NCBI GenBank assembly: GCA_022842825.1
Contig: JALHOU010000006.1
Span: 7,175-61,498, forward strand
DNA: 54,324 nucleotides
From: Rubrivivax sp.
GTDB lineage: Bacteria > Pseudomonadota > Gammaproteobacteria > Burkholderiales > Burkholderiaceae_C
Reading direction: 5' to 3'
Notes under the pieces: model-generated
Databases searched by the model: none
What the model saw: only the letters and a program-made list of their open reading frames with translations
What the model was told of the DNA's origin: nothing
Program-made: the position numbers and the translations under genes
Part shown: piece by piece, positions 22,244 through 31,665 of the stretch
Layout: every line of letters begins with the position of its first letter
Numbering within the stretch: position 1 is the first letter of the stretch

Positions 22244-23518
22244 ATGGCTTTGATCGTCCACAAATACGGCGGCACTTCCATGGGGTCCACCGAACGCATC
22301 CGCAGCGTCGCGCAGCGCGTCGCCAAGTGGGTGCGTGCCGGCCACCAACTGGTTGTGGTTCCCTCGGCGATGAGCGGCGAGACGAATCGCCTTCTGGGCC
22401 TTGCGAAGGAGCTGATGCCCAACGTCAGCACGCCCGAAGCGATGCGCGAGCTCGACGCTATCGCGGCCACCGGCGAGCAGGTGTCGGTGGGGCTGCTCTC
22501 GCTCGCGCTGCAGGCGCAGGGCGTGCCGGCCGTGAGCTATGGCGGGTGGCAGGTGCCGATCGAGACCGACTCGGCCTTCACGAAAGCGCGCATCTCGCGC
22601 ATCGACGAGACCAGGGTGCGTGCCGACCTCGAAGCGGGTCGCGTGGTCATCATCACCGGCTTCCAGGGCATCGACCCCGCAGGCAACGTCACCACGCTTG
22701 GCCGCGGCGGCAGCGACACCTCGGCGGTGGCCGTGGCGGCGGCGCTCAAGGCGGCCGAGTGCCTCATTTACACCGACGTCGACGGCGTCTACACCACCGA
22801 CCCGCGCATCGTGCCCGAGGCGCGGCGCCTCACCAGCATCAGCTTCGAAGAGATGCTCGAGATGGCCAGTCTGGGCAGCAAGGTGCTGCAGATCCGCTCG
22901 GTGGAGTTCGCCGGCAAGTACCGCGTGCCCACGCGCGTGCTGTCGAGCTTCACGTCGCACGACATCCCCATCGAGGAAGAGGCCGTCTCCGGCACCCTGA
23001 TCACTTTCGAGGAAGACGAGAAGATGGAACAAGCCGTCGTGGCCGGCATCGCGTTCAACCGCGACGAGGCGAAGATCAGCGTCATCGGCGTGCCCGACCG
23101 GCCGGGCATCGCCTACGCGCTGCTCGGCCCCGTCGCCGAGGCCAACATCGATGTCGACGTCATCATCCAGAACGTCAGCCACGACGGCCGCACCGACTTC
23201 AGCTTCACCGTGCACCGCAACGACTACCAGCGCACGATGGACCTCCTGAAGACGAGGGTGCTGCCGAGCGTCGGCGCCGCCGACGTGCGCGGCGACGCGC
23301 GCATCTGCAAGGTGAGCATCGTCGGCATCGGCATGAAGAGCCATGTCGGCATCGCGGCCAAGATGTTCCAGACGCTCTCGTCCGAGGGCATCAACATCCA
23401 GATGATCACGACGAGCGAGATCAAGACCAGCGTTGTGCTCGACGAGAAGTACATGGAGCTGGCGGTGCGTGCGCTGCACAAGGCGTTCGGCCTGGACGAA
23501 CCGAAGGCCGTGGTCTGA
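22244..23518 (+). CDS. lysC: Aspartate kinase with tandem ACT domains
   Basis: 424 residues. The kinase domain (about 1-260) starts with VHKYGGTSMGS and includes FQGIDPAGNVTTLGRGGSDTSAVA. Two ACT domains follow: ISVIGVPDRPGIAYALLG (about 270) and CKVSIVGIGMKSHVGIAAKMF (about 350). It phosphorylates aspartate to open the lysine/threonine/methionine pathway; tandem ACT domains of this class bind lysine and/or threonine for feedback inhibition. It is a monofunctional form without homoserine dehydrogenase. Confidence 0.97.
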   Translation: MALIVHKYGGTSMGSTERIRSVAQRVAKWVRAGHQLVVVPSAMSGETNRLLGLAKELMPNVSTPEAMRELDAIAATGEQVSVGLLSLALQAQGVPAVSYGGWQVPIETDSAFTKARISRIDETRVRADLEAGRVVIITGFQGIDPAGNVTTLGRGGSDTSAVAVAAALKAAECLIYTDVDGVYTTDPRIVPEARRLTSISFEEMLEMASLGSKVLQIRSVEFAGKYRVPTRVLSSFTSHDIPIEEEAVSGTLITFEEDEKMEQAVVAGIAFNRDEAKISVIGVPDRPGIAYALLGPVAEANIDVDVIIQNVSHDGRTDFSFTVHRNDYQRTMDLLKTRVLPSVGAADVRGDARICKVSIVGIGMKSHVGIAAKMFQTLSSEGINIQMITTSEIKTSVVLDEKYMELAVRALHKAFGLDEPKAVV

Positions 23519-23570
23519 ACCCCGGGCCCGTCTGCGCGTCCGCGGCGGCCGTGAGTGGCGCGAACGCGGA

Positions 23571-23576
23571 TAGAAT
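23571..23576 (+). promoter_or_regulatory. -10 box of the tRNA-Ser gene
   Basis: TAGAAT lies 14 bp before the mature tRNA 5' end, a normal distance for a short 5' leader. No clear -35 hexamer is visible at 17 bp spacing. Confidence 0.5.
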
Positions 23577-23590
23577 CCTTGCACTTCGCC

Positions 23591-23681
23591 GGAGACGTGA
23601 CCGAGTGGCCGAAGGTGCTCCCCTGCTAAGGGAGTATGTGCCAAAAGCGCATCGAGGGTTCGAATCCCTCCGTCTCCGCCA
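23591..23681 (+). tRNA. tRNA-Ser (anticodon GCU)
   Basis: A 91-nt class II tRNA. Acceptor arms GGAGACG (23591-23597) and CGTCTCC (23671-23677) pair, followed by discriminator G and an encoded CCA. The anticodon stem CTCCC/GGGAG holds loop CTGCTAA with anticodon GCT at 23625-23627, which reads AGC/AGU. The long variable arm (about 23633-23651) and T-loop TTCGAAT are typical of serine tRNAs. Confidence 0.97.
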
Positions 23682-23691
23682 GACACTTGCC

Positions 23692-23718
23692 GACAACGGG
23701 CCCTTGGGGCCCGTTGTC
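23692..23718 (+). terminator. Strong hairpin terminator after tRNA-Ser
   Basis: GACAACGGGCCC, a 3-nt loop TTG, and GGGCCCGTTGTC form a perfect 12-bp stem starting 10 bp after the tRNA CCA end. The following bases (CTTGCT) are only weakly T-rich. Position and stability fit a rho-independent terminator. The remaining 209 bp to the efflux operon (23719-23927) show no gene. Confidence 0.8.
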
Positions 23719-23927
23719 CTTGCTGGGTGGCCCTTGCGTGCCCTGCGCATTGCGGCCGCCTGCGCGCCTACACTGCGGCGCGTCAGCAGAACGAGAACAA
23801 GACGAGCGACCGTCTGCCCGTCGAACGCGGGCCGCCTCGATCGTCGTGAGTCGGAGGGCGCTGCGGCCGCGCGATGCGACAGCAGGGTGCGCGCGCCTTT
23901 GCGTCCAACCACACCCACTGCCCCGCC

Positions 23928-25205
23928 ATGACCGCCTTCAATTGCCCCACCCTCCGTTCGCCGCGTGGTCGATCTCCTGCCCGTGCCGCCTCGCTCGCAG
24001 GCGTCGTGCTCTGCGCGGTCTTGCTTGCGGCCTGCGGCGGGCGCCAGCCGGCGGCGGGCGCGGGCCACGGGGCGGCAGGCGGCACGATGCCGCCGATGCC
24101 CGTGAGCGTGCGCGTGGTCCAACAGCAGGTGGTACCGGTGCTCGTCGACGCGGTGGGCCAGGCCGAAGGGGCCAAGGAAGTGGAAGTGCGCGCACGGGTC
24201 GGTGGCATCGTGTTGCGGCGGCTGTACCGCGAGGGCGAGCCCGTTCGAGCTGGCGCGCCGATGTTCACCATCGACCAGGCGCCCTTCGAGATCACGCTTG
24301 CGCAGGCGCGTGCTTCGCTCATGCAGGAGCAGGCCCGGGTTGACCAGGCGCGGCGCGAGGCAGCGCGCCTGAAGCCGCTGGCCGAGATGCAGGCCGTCTC
24401 GCGGCGCGAGGCCGACGACGCGGCAAGCCAGCTCGCGCTGGCCGAGGCGGCGCTTGGCGTGCAGCAGGCGCGCGTGCGCGAGGCCGAGCTGAATCTCTCT
24501 TACACGTCGGTGACGGCGCCGATCGCGGGCATCGCCACGCGGGCCGAGAAGAGCGAGGGCAGCCTTGTGAGCGCGAGCGACGGGCTGCTTGCGCGCGTCA
24601 TGCAGACCGATCCCATCTGGGTGCGCTTCTCGCTCAGCGAAGCCGAATTTGCGCCGCTCAAGGGCCAGCGTGGTGCGCCGGTGCGGCTGCTCGGCGCCGA
24701 CGGCCAACCGCTCGGCGTGACCGGCAGGCTCAACTACGCCGGGCCGAGTGTCGATGCGAGGCTGGGCACGGTGGGCCTGCGCGCCGAGTTCGCCAACCCG
24801 AGCCTGGCCGTGCTGCCGGGGCAGTTCGTGCGCGCACAGGTGCAGTCGGGCACCGAGCGGGCCTGGCTCGTGCCGCAGGCGGCCGTGCAGGTCGGCGAGC
24901 AGGGCAAGTTCGTGTGGGTCGTACGCGACGGAAAGGCGGCGCCGACGCCCATCGAGGTGGGCGGCTGGATCGGCAGCGACTGGGTGGTGCGCAAGGGCCT
25001 CAACGACGGCGACTCGGTGATCACCAACAACCTGATCAAGCTTCGCCCCGGGGCGCCAGTGCAGGCGATGGCCGCGCCACCGGGGGCGGCCTCCGCGTCG
25101 GCCTCCTCGACGGCAGCGGCCGGCGCGGCGCCGGTGCGGCCCGCGTCGGCTTTGCCGGCCGCGGCCTCGCGTCCATCGGTTGGCGCATCGGGCGCGTCGC
25201 GCTGA
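23928..25205 (+). CDS. RND efflux periplasmic adaptor lipoprotein
   Basis: 425 residues from ATG 23928. The signal ends in the lipobox LLAAC (Cys about residue 36). The adaptor order follows: lipoyl half-motif VEVRARVGGIVLRRLYREGEPVRAG, an alpha-hairpin coiled coil (about 105-165), second lipoyl half YTSVTAPIAGIATRA, beta-barrel, and membrane-proximal domain (LVPQAAVQVGEQGKFVWVV). The C-terminal ~45 residues are Ala/Ser/Pro-rich. It links the inner-membrane pump to the outer-membrane channel, both encoded just downstream. Closest in layout to MexA/AcrA types. Confidence 0.94.
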   Translation: MTAFNCPTLRSPRGRSPARAASLAGVVLCAVLLAACGGRQPAAGAGHGAAGGTMPPMPVSVRVVQQQVVPVLVDAVGQAEGAKEVEVRARVGGIVLRRLYREGEPVRAGAPMFTIDQAPFEITLAQARASLMQEQARVDQARREAARLKPLAEMQAVSRREADDAASQLALAEAALGVQQARVREAELNLSYTSVTAPIAGIATRAEKSEGSLVSASDGLLARVMQTDPIWVRFSLSEAEFAPLKGQRGAPVRLLGADGQPLGVTGRLNYAGPSVDARLGTVGLRAEFANPSLAVLPGQFVRAQVQSGTERAWLVPQAAVQVGEQGKFVWVVRDGKAAPTPIEVGGWIGSDWVVRKGLNDGDSVITNNLIKLRPGAPVQAMAAPPGAASASASSTAAAGAAPVRPASALPAAASRPSVGASGASR

Positions 25206-25221
25206 GCGCCGGAGATCGCCG

Positions 25222-28200
25222 ATGACTTCCCGCTTCTTCATCGAGCGGCCGGTGTTCGCGGCCGTCATGTCGATCGTGATCGTGCTCGCCGGGCTCATGG
25301 CGTTGCGCATCCTGCCGATCGCGCAGTACCCGGAGATCGCGCCACCGACGGTGACGATCACCGCCACCTACCCCGGTGCCTCGGCCGAGACGCTGGCCAC
25401 GACGGTGGCCGCGCCGATCGAGGAGCAGCTCTCAGGGGTCGAGAACCTGCTGTACTTCCAGAGCAGCAGCTCGTCCAACGGCCAGACAACGATCACTGCC
25501 ACCTTCGAGGTCGGCACCGACATCGACAAGGCCACCTTCAACATCAACAACCGCGTGCAGCTGGCCACGCCGCGCCTGCCTGACGAAGTGCGCCGCAATG
25601 GCGTCGTCGTGGCCAAGCGCTCGATGAATTTCCTGCTCGTCGTGGCGCTGAACTCGCCCAAGGGCACCTACGACTCGTTGTATCTGAGCAACTACGCGAC
25701 GCAGAACGTGCTCGACGATCTCAAGCGCGTGCCCGGCGCCGGCGACGTGCAGATCTTCGGCGCGCGCGACTACTCGATGCGCCTGTGGCTGCAGCCCGAC
25801 AAGATGGCGCGCCTGGGCGTCACCACCGGTGATATCGCCGCGGCGGTGAACGCGCAGAACGCGCAGTTCGCGGCCGGCAAGATCGGCGCCGACCCGGCGC
25901 CCAAGGGCCAGCAGCTCGTCTACACGGTCACCGCGCGCGGGCGGCTCGTCGAGCCCGAGCAGTTCGGCGAGATCATCGTGCGCGCCGGCGGCGCTTCCGG
26001 CGCCGGCGTGCTGCGGCTGCGCGACGTGGCGCGCATCGAGCTGGGCGCGCAGAGCTACGACGCCACCAACAGCGTCAATGGCCAGCCGGCCATCGCGCTC
26101 GCGGTTTTCCTGGCTTCGGGGGCCAATGCGCTCGATGCCGGCGCGGCCGTCAAGCAGCGCATGGTGCAGCTGAAGAAGGAGCGCTTCCCCGCCGACATCG
26201 ACTATCTCATCCCCTACGACACGACACGTTTCGTCTCGGCATCGATCAAGGAGGTCACCGCCACGGTGGTCGAGGCGGCGGTGATCGTGCTGCTGGTCGT
26301 CTTCGTCTTCCTGCAGACGTGGCGCGCGACGCTGATCCCGATGCTCGCCGTGCCGGTGAGCCTGATCGGCACCTTCGCCGGGCTGTGGCTGGCCGGCTTC
26401 TCGATCAACACGCTGACGCTCTTCGCGATGGTGCTGGCCATCGGCATCGTCGTCGACGATGCCATCGTCGTGCTCGAGAACGTCGAGCGCCTGATGCGCG
26501 AGGAGGGGATGGCGCCGATGCCGGCGGCCATCGAGGCCATGCGCGAGGTCTCGGGTGCCGTGATCGGCATTGTGCTCGTGCTGGCGGCGGTGTTCATCCC
26601 GGTGGCCTTTCTCGGCGGCATCGCCGGCACGCTGTACCGGCAGTTCGCGGTGACGGTGACGATCGCCGTGGTCATCTCCGGCATCGTCGCGCTCACGTTG
26701 ACGCCGGCGCTGTGCGCGCTGCTGCTCAAGCCCGGGCATGGCGGCTGGAGCGAACGCTTCTTCCGGCCCTTCAACCGCTTCTTCGCCTGGCTGACCGACC
26801 GCTTCATGCATGGTGTTGACCTCGTGCTGCACCATCGCATCGTCTCCCTGCTTGCCTTCGTGGCGTTGCTGGCCGGCGCGGGCTGGCTGCTTGAGCGTGT
26901 GCCGGGCAGTTTCGTGCCCGCGGAGGATCAGGGCTACATCATCGCCGTCGCCGCGCTGCCCGACGGCGCCACCCTCGAGCGCACGGAGAAGAGCACCGAG
27001 CAGATGCGGCTGATGATGAAGGACAACGCCGCGGTGGAGAACTTCTTCATCGTCAATGGCTTCGACCTCATCGGCGGCGGCACCAAGCCGAACTCGGCGA
27101 CGATGTTCCTGCCGATGAAGCCCTGGGACCAGCGCCGGCAGAGCTCGCAGGAACTGGCCGGCGAGTTCAGCGGCAAGGGCTTCGCGCTCGGCGACGGCAT
27201 CGCCTTCGCGTTCAACCCGCCACCCATCCTGGGCCTCGGTCAGGCGGGCGGCTTCGAGTTCTACGTGCAGGGGCGCTTGTCCAGCGACACCGCGGCGCTG
27301 GCACAGGTGACGAACGACTTCGTCAACGCACTGCGCGCGCGGCCCGAACTCGACGGCCTCACGACCTTCTTCCGCCCGACCGTGCCGCAGTTGCGCGTGG
27401 AGGTTGACCGCGAGAAGGCGCTGGCGCTCGGCGTCAGCACGACTGACGTGTTCGCGGCGCTGCAGGCGCAGATGGGTTCGCTGTACGTCAACGACTTCAA
27501 CAAGTCCGGCCGCACATACCGTGTCACGATGCAGGCCGATGCGGCCTACCGCAGCAAGCCCGAGGACATCGGCGCCATCCACGTGCGCAGCGCCACCAGC
27601 GGCCAGATGGTGCCGCTGAAGGCGATGATTCGCGTCAGCACGCTCATCGGCCCCGAGCAGATCGAGCGTTACAACAGCTACGTGGCCGCCAAGGTGATCG
27701 GCGGCACGAAGCCGGGCTTCAGCTCCGGGGAAGGAATCGCCGCCGTGGAGGCGGTGGCCCGCGAGGCCTTGCCGCCGGGCTACAGCGTCGAGTGGACGGC
27801 ACAGGCCTACCAGGAGAAACGCACCGGCAGCGCCTCGGTGTTTGCGTTCGGCTTCGCGCTCATCATGGTCTACCTCATCCTCTCGGCGCTGTACGAGCGT
27901 TGGGGCGTGCCGCTGGCGGTGCTGCTGGCGGTGCCGTTCGCCGTCACCGGCGCGCTGCTGGCGGTGTTCCTGCGCGAGATGAGCAACGACATCTACTTCC
28001 AGATCGGCCTCGTCGTGCTCATCGGCCTGGCGGCGAAGAATGCGATCCTGATCGCCGAGTTCGCGATGCAGGGCATGGAGGCGGGCAAGACCGCGATGCA
28101 GGCGGCGCAGGAGGCGGCGCGCCTGCGCTTCCGGCCCATCCTCATGACCTCGCTTGCCTTCGTGATGGGCGTGGTGCCGCTGGTGCTCGCCACCGGCGCC

Positions 28201-28350
28201 GGCGCGGCGGCGCGGCAGTCCATGGGCACCGGTGTCTTCGGCGGCATGATCGTCGCGACTTTCGTCGCGCCGCTCTTCGTGCCGCTCTTCTTCAGCCTGC
28301 TGGCGCGAAAGCCGCGGCCGGTGCACAGCCACCACGGGGGCGAGGAATGA
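25222..28350 (+). CDS. RND multidrug efflux pump, inner-membrane permease (HAE1 family)
   Basis: 1042 residues, normal length. Twelve transmembrane helices in two halves are expected; the first starts in FFIERPVFAAVMSIVIVLAGLMAL. Proton-relay residues are present: the Asp pair in AIGIVVDDAIVVLENVERLM and the Lys in LAAKNAILIAEFA. Large periplasmic loops carry PGASAETLATTVAAPIEEQLSGVENLLYF. The ATG has GGAG upstream, 16 bp after the adaptor gene. Substrates cannot be read from sequence. Confidence 0.96.
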   Translation: MTSRFFIERPVFAAVMSIVIVLAGLMALRILPIAQYPEIAPPTVTITATYPGASAETLATTVAAPIEEQLSGVENLLYFQSSSSSNGQTTITATFEVGTDIDKATFNINNRVQLATPRLPDEVRRNGVVVAKRSMNFLLVVALNSPKGTYDSLYLSNYATQNVLDDLKRVPGAGDVQIFGARDYSMRLWLQPDKMARLGVTTGDIAAAVNAQNAQFAAGKIGADPAPKGQQLVYTVTARGRLVEPEQFGEIIVRAGGASGAGVLRLRDVARIELGAQSYDATNSVNGQPAIALAVFLASGANALDAGAAVKQRMVQLKKERFPADIDYLIPYDTTRFVSASIKEVTATVVEAAVIVLLVVFVFLQTWRATLIPMLAVPVSLIGTFAGLWLAGFSINTLTLFAMVLAIGIVVDDAIVVLENVERLMREEGMAPMPAAIEAMREVSGAVIGIVLVLAAVFIPVAFLGGIAGTLYRQFAVTVTIAVVISGIVALTLTPALCALLLKPGHGGWSERFFRPFNRFFAWLTDRFMHGVDLVLHHRIVSLLAFVALLAGAGWLLERVPGSFVPAEDQGYIIAVAALPDGATLERTEKSTEQMRLMMKDNAAVENFFIVNGFDLIGGGTKPNSATMFLPMKPWDQRRQSSQELAGEFSGKGFALGDGIAFAFNPPPILGLGQAGGFEFYVQGRLSSDTAALAQVTNDFVNALRARPELDGLTTFFRPTVPQLRVEVDREKALALGVSTTDVFAALQAQMGSLYVNDFNKSGRTYRVTMQADAAYRSKPEDIGAIHVRSATSGQMVPLKAMIRVSTLIGPEQIERYNSYVAAKVIGGTKPGFSSGEGIAAVEAVAREALPPGYSVEWTAQAYQEKRTGSASVFAFGFALIMVYLILSALYERWGVPLAVLLAVPFAVTGALLAVFLREMSNDIYFQIGLVVLIGLAAKNAILIAEFAMQGMEAGKTAMQAAQEAARLRFRPILMTSLAFVMGVVPLVLATGAGAAARQSMGTGVFGGMIVATFVAPLFVPLFFSLLARKPRPVHSHHGGEE

Positions 28351-29819
28351 AGCGGCCTGACGTTGCCGCATCGCCTGGCGCGATGCCTCCCGCCGCCGAT
28401 GCGCTTGCAGCGTGGCGGCGTCTGGGCGTGCTGGCCACGCTCGCGCTGGCCTCGGGCTGCGCCGTGCTCGGCCCCGACCACCAACGCCCGCCGGTGGCTC
28501 TCCCGCCGGATTACAGCGTGTCGGTGGAGGGCGCGACGGCGCCCGGCGCGCTCGCGCCCGACTGGTGGACGGCCTTCGGCGACCGCACGCTCGACGCGCT
28601 GGTCGCGAAGGCGCTCGCCGCCAATGCCGACGTGGCGCAGGCGGCGGCGCGCGTGGAGCAGGCCGACGCGCTCTCGCGCGAGGCGGCCGCGGGCACGTGG
28701 CCGACGCTTGATACCAGCGCCGGGGCCAGCCGTGCCCGCACGAGCGCGCGCTCGCGCAACAACCCGGGCGGCGTGGCGATCGAGGACAACAGCTTCTCGG
28801 CTTCGTTGTCCACCTCGTTCGAGATCGACTTCTGGGGTCGCCTGGCCCGCGCCAACGAGGCGGCGCGTGCACAGCTGCTGGCCAGCCAGGCGGCGCGCGA
28901 CACGGTCCGCCTCAGCGTGGCCGGGGCGGTGGTCCAGGGCTGGTTCGCCCTGCGCTCGCTCGACGAGCAGATCGCCACGCAGCGCGCGACGTTGCGCTCG
29001 CGCGAGGAGAGCGGGCGCGTCATCGGCCAACGCCTGGCCGGCGGCGCGGCCAGCCGGCTCGATGCCGAGCAGGCTGAGGTGCAACGTGCCGACGCCGCGC
29101 TGGCCTTGCGCGAGCTGCAGCGCCAGCGCCAGCTGGCGCAGTCGCAGGTCTCGCTGCTCGTGGGCGAGCCCGGCTGGACGGTGGCCGAAATGCCGCTGGC
29201 CGCACAGGCCGTGCCGCCCGTGCCGCCGCCGGGGCTGCCTTCGGCGCTGCTCGAGCGCCGGCCGGACATCCGCCGCGCCGAAGAGCTGCTGGTCTCGGCC
29301 AATGCGCAGATCGGCATCGCGCGCGCGGCGATGTACCCGTCGCTGTCCCTGACCGGGGCCTTCGGCTTCGAGAGCACCGATCTCGCGCGGCTGCTCGAGG
29401 CGCCGGCGCGCTTCTGGTCGCTCGGCTTCGGGCTCGCGCTGCCGCTCTTCGATGGCGGCCGCAATGCGGCACGCGTGGACGCGGCCGGCGCGCGCCAGCG
29501 CGAGGCCGTGGCGGCGTACCAGCAGGCGGTCTCCGCGGCCTTCAAGGAAGTGGCCGATGCGCTGGCCGGCCTGCGCGCGGCGCGCGAGTCGCAGGCTGAC
29601 ACCGAGGCGCGCGCCGCCGCCGCCGAACGCGCGCTCAAGCTGGCGCGGGCACGTTTTGACGCTGGCTACTCGGGCTCGCTCGACCGCCTCGAAGCCGAGC
29701 GCAGCGCGAGCGCCGCAGCCCTGGAGGTGGTGCGCAACCGCGAGCGGCAACTGGCCGCGACGGTGGAGCTGATGAAGGCCCTGGGCGGCGGCTGGCCAGG
29801 CCTGCCTGGGGCACGATAG
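28347..29819 (+). CDS. Outer-membrane efflux channel lipoprotein (NodT/OprM family)
   Basis: 490 residues; its ATG overlaps the permease stop (ATGA). The lipoprotein signal ends LALASGC. Mature protein starts VLGPDHQRPPVALPPDY. Two outer-membrane-factor repeats include FEIDFWGRLARANEAARAQLLAS, ERRPDIRRAEELLVSANAQIGIARAAMYPSLSLTGAFGF and LPLFDGGRNAARVDAA. It forms the trimeric channel for the pump. The three genes make one operon with no obvious TetR regulator next to it. Confidence 0.95.
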   Translation: MKRPDVAASPGAMPPAADALAAWRRLGVLATLALASGCAVLGPDHQRPPVALPPDYSVSVEGATAPGALAPDWWTAFGDRTLDALVAKALAANADVAQAAARVEQADALSREAAAGTWPTLDTSAGASRARTSARSRNNPGGVAIEDNSFSASLSTSFEIDFWGRLARANEAARAQLLASQAARDTVRLSVAGAVVQGWFALRSLDEQIATQRATLRSREESGRVIGQRLAGGAASRLDAEQAEVQRADAALALRELQRQRQLAQSQVSLLVGEPGWTVAEMPLAAQAVPPVPPPGLPSALLERRPDIRRAEELLVSANAQIGIARAAMYPSLSLTGAFGFESTDLARLLEAPARFWSLGFGLALPLFDGGRNAARVDAAGARQREAVAAYQQAVSAAFKEVADALAGLRAARESQADTEARAAAAERALKLARARFDAGYSGSLDRLEAERSASAAALEVVRNRERQLAATVELMKALGGGWPGLPGAR

Positions 29820-29918
29820 CGACGGTGGGGGTTGCGCTCGCGCTGCGCGCGCGCGCCGGCTACTCGCGAACTACCGCCACAATCCGCGCTCGTCCGCGGA
29901 GCGGGGCGCAGTCTGTCG

Positions 29919-30923
29919 ATGGCCAACACCGAACGCCTGTACAAGATCGAGCGGCTGATCCGCGTGCGCGGGATCGCCAGCTTCCAGACGCTGCTCGACG
30001 AACTGGAGGTTTCACCGGCGACGCTGAAGCGTGACCTCGAATACCTGCGCAGCCGCCTGGGCGCGCCCATCGAATACGACCGCGACGCCAACGGCTACCG
30101 CCTGGGCACGTTGCCCGTCGGTGTGCCGGGGCAGAAGTACGAGCTGCCGGGCCTGTGGTTCGACGAGAGCGAGCTCTACTCGCTGCTGATGGCACATCAG
30201 CTGCTGGCCGGCTTGGATGAGGAAGGGCTGCTCGCGCGGCATCTGCAGCCGCTGCTGGAGCGCATCCACCAGCTGCTCGGCAGCGCCGATGGCAGCTCGG
30301 CCGGCGCCGCGCTGCAGCAGCGCGTGCGCATCGTCAGTGCGCTCAAGCGTCCGGTGCCGAGCCGCTTCTTCCAGCGCGTGGCCGAGGCGCTGCTGCAGCG
30401 ACGGCGCCTGCACCTGCACTACCTCACGCGCGGCCGGCGCGAGCGCGGCGAGCGCGACGTGTCGCCGCAGCGTCTGGTGCACTACCGCAGCACGTGGTAC
30501 CTGGACGCCTGGTGCCACCGGGTCGAAGGCCTGCGCCGCTTCGCGCTCGACGCCATCGAAGATGCGGCGGTGCTGGACGAGAAGGCCCGCGAGCTGCCGC
30601 TGGCCGAAGTGGCCAAGGCCATGGACACCGGCTACGGCATCTATGCCGGCGGCCCCGCCGGCAAGGAGCGGCGCTGGGCCACCCTGCGCTTCGACCGCAC
30701 CGCCTCGTTGTGGGCCGGCCGCGAGTTGTGGCATCCAGAGCAGGAAGGACGCTGGCTGGACGACGGCCGCTACGAACTGCGCTTGCCCTACATGGACGAG
30801 ACCGAGCTCGTCATGGACATCCTGCGCCAGGGCGAGCAGGTCGAGGTGGTGCAGCCGGCGGCGCTCAAGCGCGCCGTTCGCCTGCGGCTACAAGCCGCGC
30901 TGGCGCTGTACCGGCCCGCCTAG
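29919..30923 (+). CDS. HTH and WYL-domain transcriptional regulator
   Basis: 334 residues. An N-terminal winged helix (YKIERLIRVRGIASFQTLLDELEVSPATLKRDLEYLRSRL) is followed by a WYL domain (about 145-230) containing the literal triad in HYRSTWYLDAWCH, and a C-terminal WCX-like region. WYL proteins bind nucleotides or nucleic acid and often control stress, repair or defence genes. It is 99 bp after the efflux operon and on the same strand, but the gap suggests its own promoter. Target unknown. Confidence 0.9.
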   Translation: MANTERLYKIERLIRVRGIASFQTLLDELEVSPATLKRDLEYLRSRLGAPIEYDRDANGYRLGTLPVGVPGQKYELPGLWFDESELYSLLMAHQLLAGLDEEGLLARHLQPLLERIHQLLGSADGSSAGAALQQRVRIVSALKRPVPSRFFQRVAEALLQRRRLHLHYLTRGRRERGERDVSPQRLVHYRSTWYLDAWCHRVEGLRRFALDAIEDAAVLDEKARELPLAEVAKAMDTGYGIYAGGPAGKERRWATLRFDRTASLWAGRELWHPEQEGRWLDDGRYELRLPYMDETELVMDILRQGEQVEVVQPAALKRAVRLRLQAALALYRPA

Positions 30924-30975
30924 CACGGGGCCGGGCCCGGTGCTCTGCGCCGGGCCAGGCCGCGGGCGCATCACA

Positions 30976-31665
30976 TCACTTGCGCTCGAGGCGCATGATG
31001 TCGTTCTCGCGCCGCCACTGGAAGCGGTCGAGGAAGCTGTTGCCCAGCAGGATGAAGGGCATCGGCGCCTCGGTGACGACGGCCATCACCTCGTAGATTT
31101 CGACCTCGCCGATGCGCACGCGCTGCAGGGGCAGCATCAACGCGCTGGCAACGCCGGCAGCCGTCTGCGTTCGCACGGCACGTGCGCCGCGCAGGTCGAG
31201 CCCGATGCGCGTGGCCTCGGCCCGAGAGAGCGCGACGAGGGTGGCCCCGGTGTCGACCATGAAGCGCACGCTGCGCCCGTTGATCGAGCCCTCGGTCATG
31301 AAGTGGCCGCCCGGGCCGACCGGAATGACGATCTCGCGGCCGCCCCCGGGCGCCGCGGCGGCGTCCAGGCGCGATGGGGCCGCGCCGACGCGCAGGCGCA
31401 TCGGCGTTCCGCCGTGGTCGACCACCGCTTCGTCGTTCTCCCAGCGCAGGAGCTTCGTCCTGCCGCTGGACTGGCCGACGGCGAGCACGACCGAGCGGCC
31501 CTGCATCAACAGCAGTGCCTTGTCGCCCATGCGACCGGCCAGGGCGATGTCCTTTGCCCACGCGCTGCCCGGGGAAAAGGCCAGGCCGAGGACCAAGGTG
31601 ACGGCCGCCAAGGCGCATGCAGCCCCGCGCGTCGGCGCGAGAGCAGGCCTCATGGCAGCCCTCAT
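30976..31665 (-). CDS. Exported retropepsin-like aspartic protease
   Basis: 229 residues. A signal peptide (about 1-37, core LAAVTLVLGLAFSPGSAWA) precedes a retropepsin-like domain. The active-site motif is FMVDTGATLVALS with Asp138, and the hydrophobic-hydrophobic-Gly element is PFILLGNSFLDRF. A single DTG motif means it must act as a dimer. A second ATG lies at residue 5. Its start overlaps the yajQ stop (ATGA), so the pair is co-transcribed. Substrates of this bacterial family are poorly known. Confidence 0.88.
   Translation of the reverse strand: MRAAMRPALAPTRGAACALAAVTLVLGLAFSPGSAWAKDIALAGRMGDKALLLMQGRSVVLAVGQSSGRTKLLRWENDEAVVDHGGTPMRLRVGAAPSRLDAAAAPGGGREIVIPVGPGGHFMTEGSINGRSVRFMVDTGATLVALSRAEATRIGLDLRGARAVRTQTAAGVASALMLPLQRVRIGEVEIYEVMAVVTEAPMPFILLGNSFLDRFQWRRENDIMRLERK

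Noticed and set aside
23591-23718. Integration site (att) at the tRNA-Ser gene
   Set aside because: No integrase gene and no second copy of the tRNA 3' end are present nearby; the downstream dyad is a terminator.
25432-28872. 1146-codon minus-strand open frame opposite the RND pump gene
   Set aside because: Long only because stop codons are rare in GC-rich antisense DNA; no ribosome site or recognisable domain.
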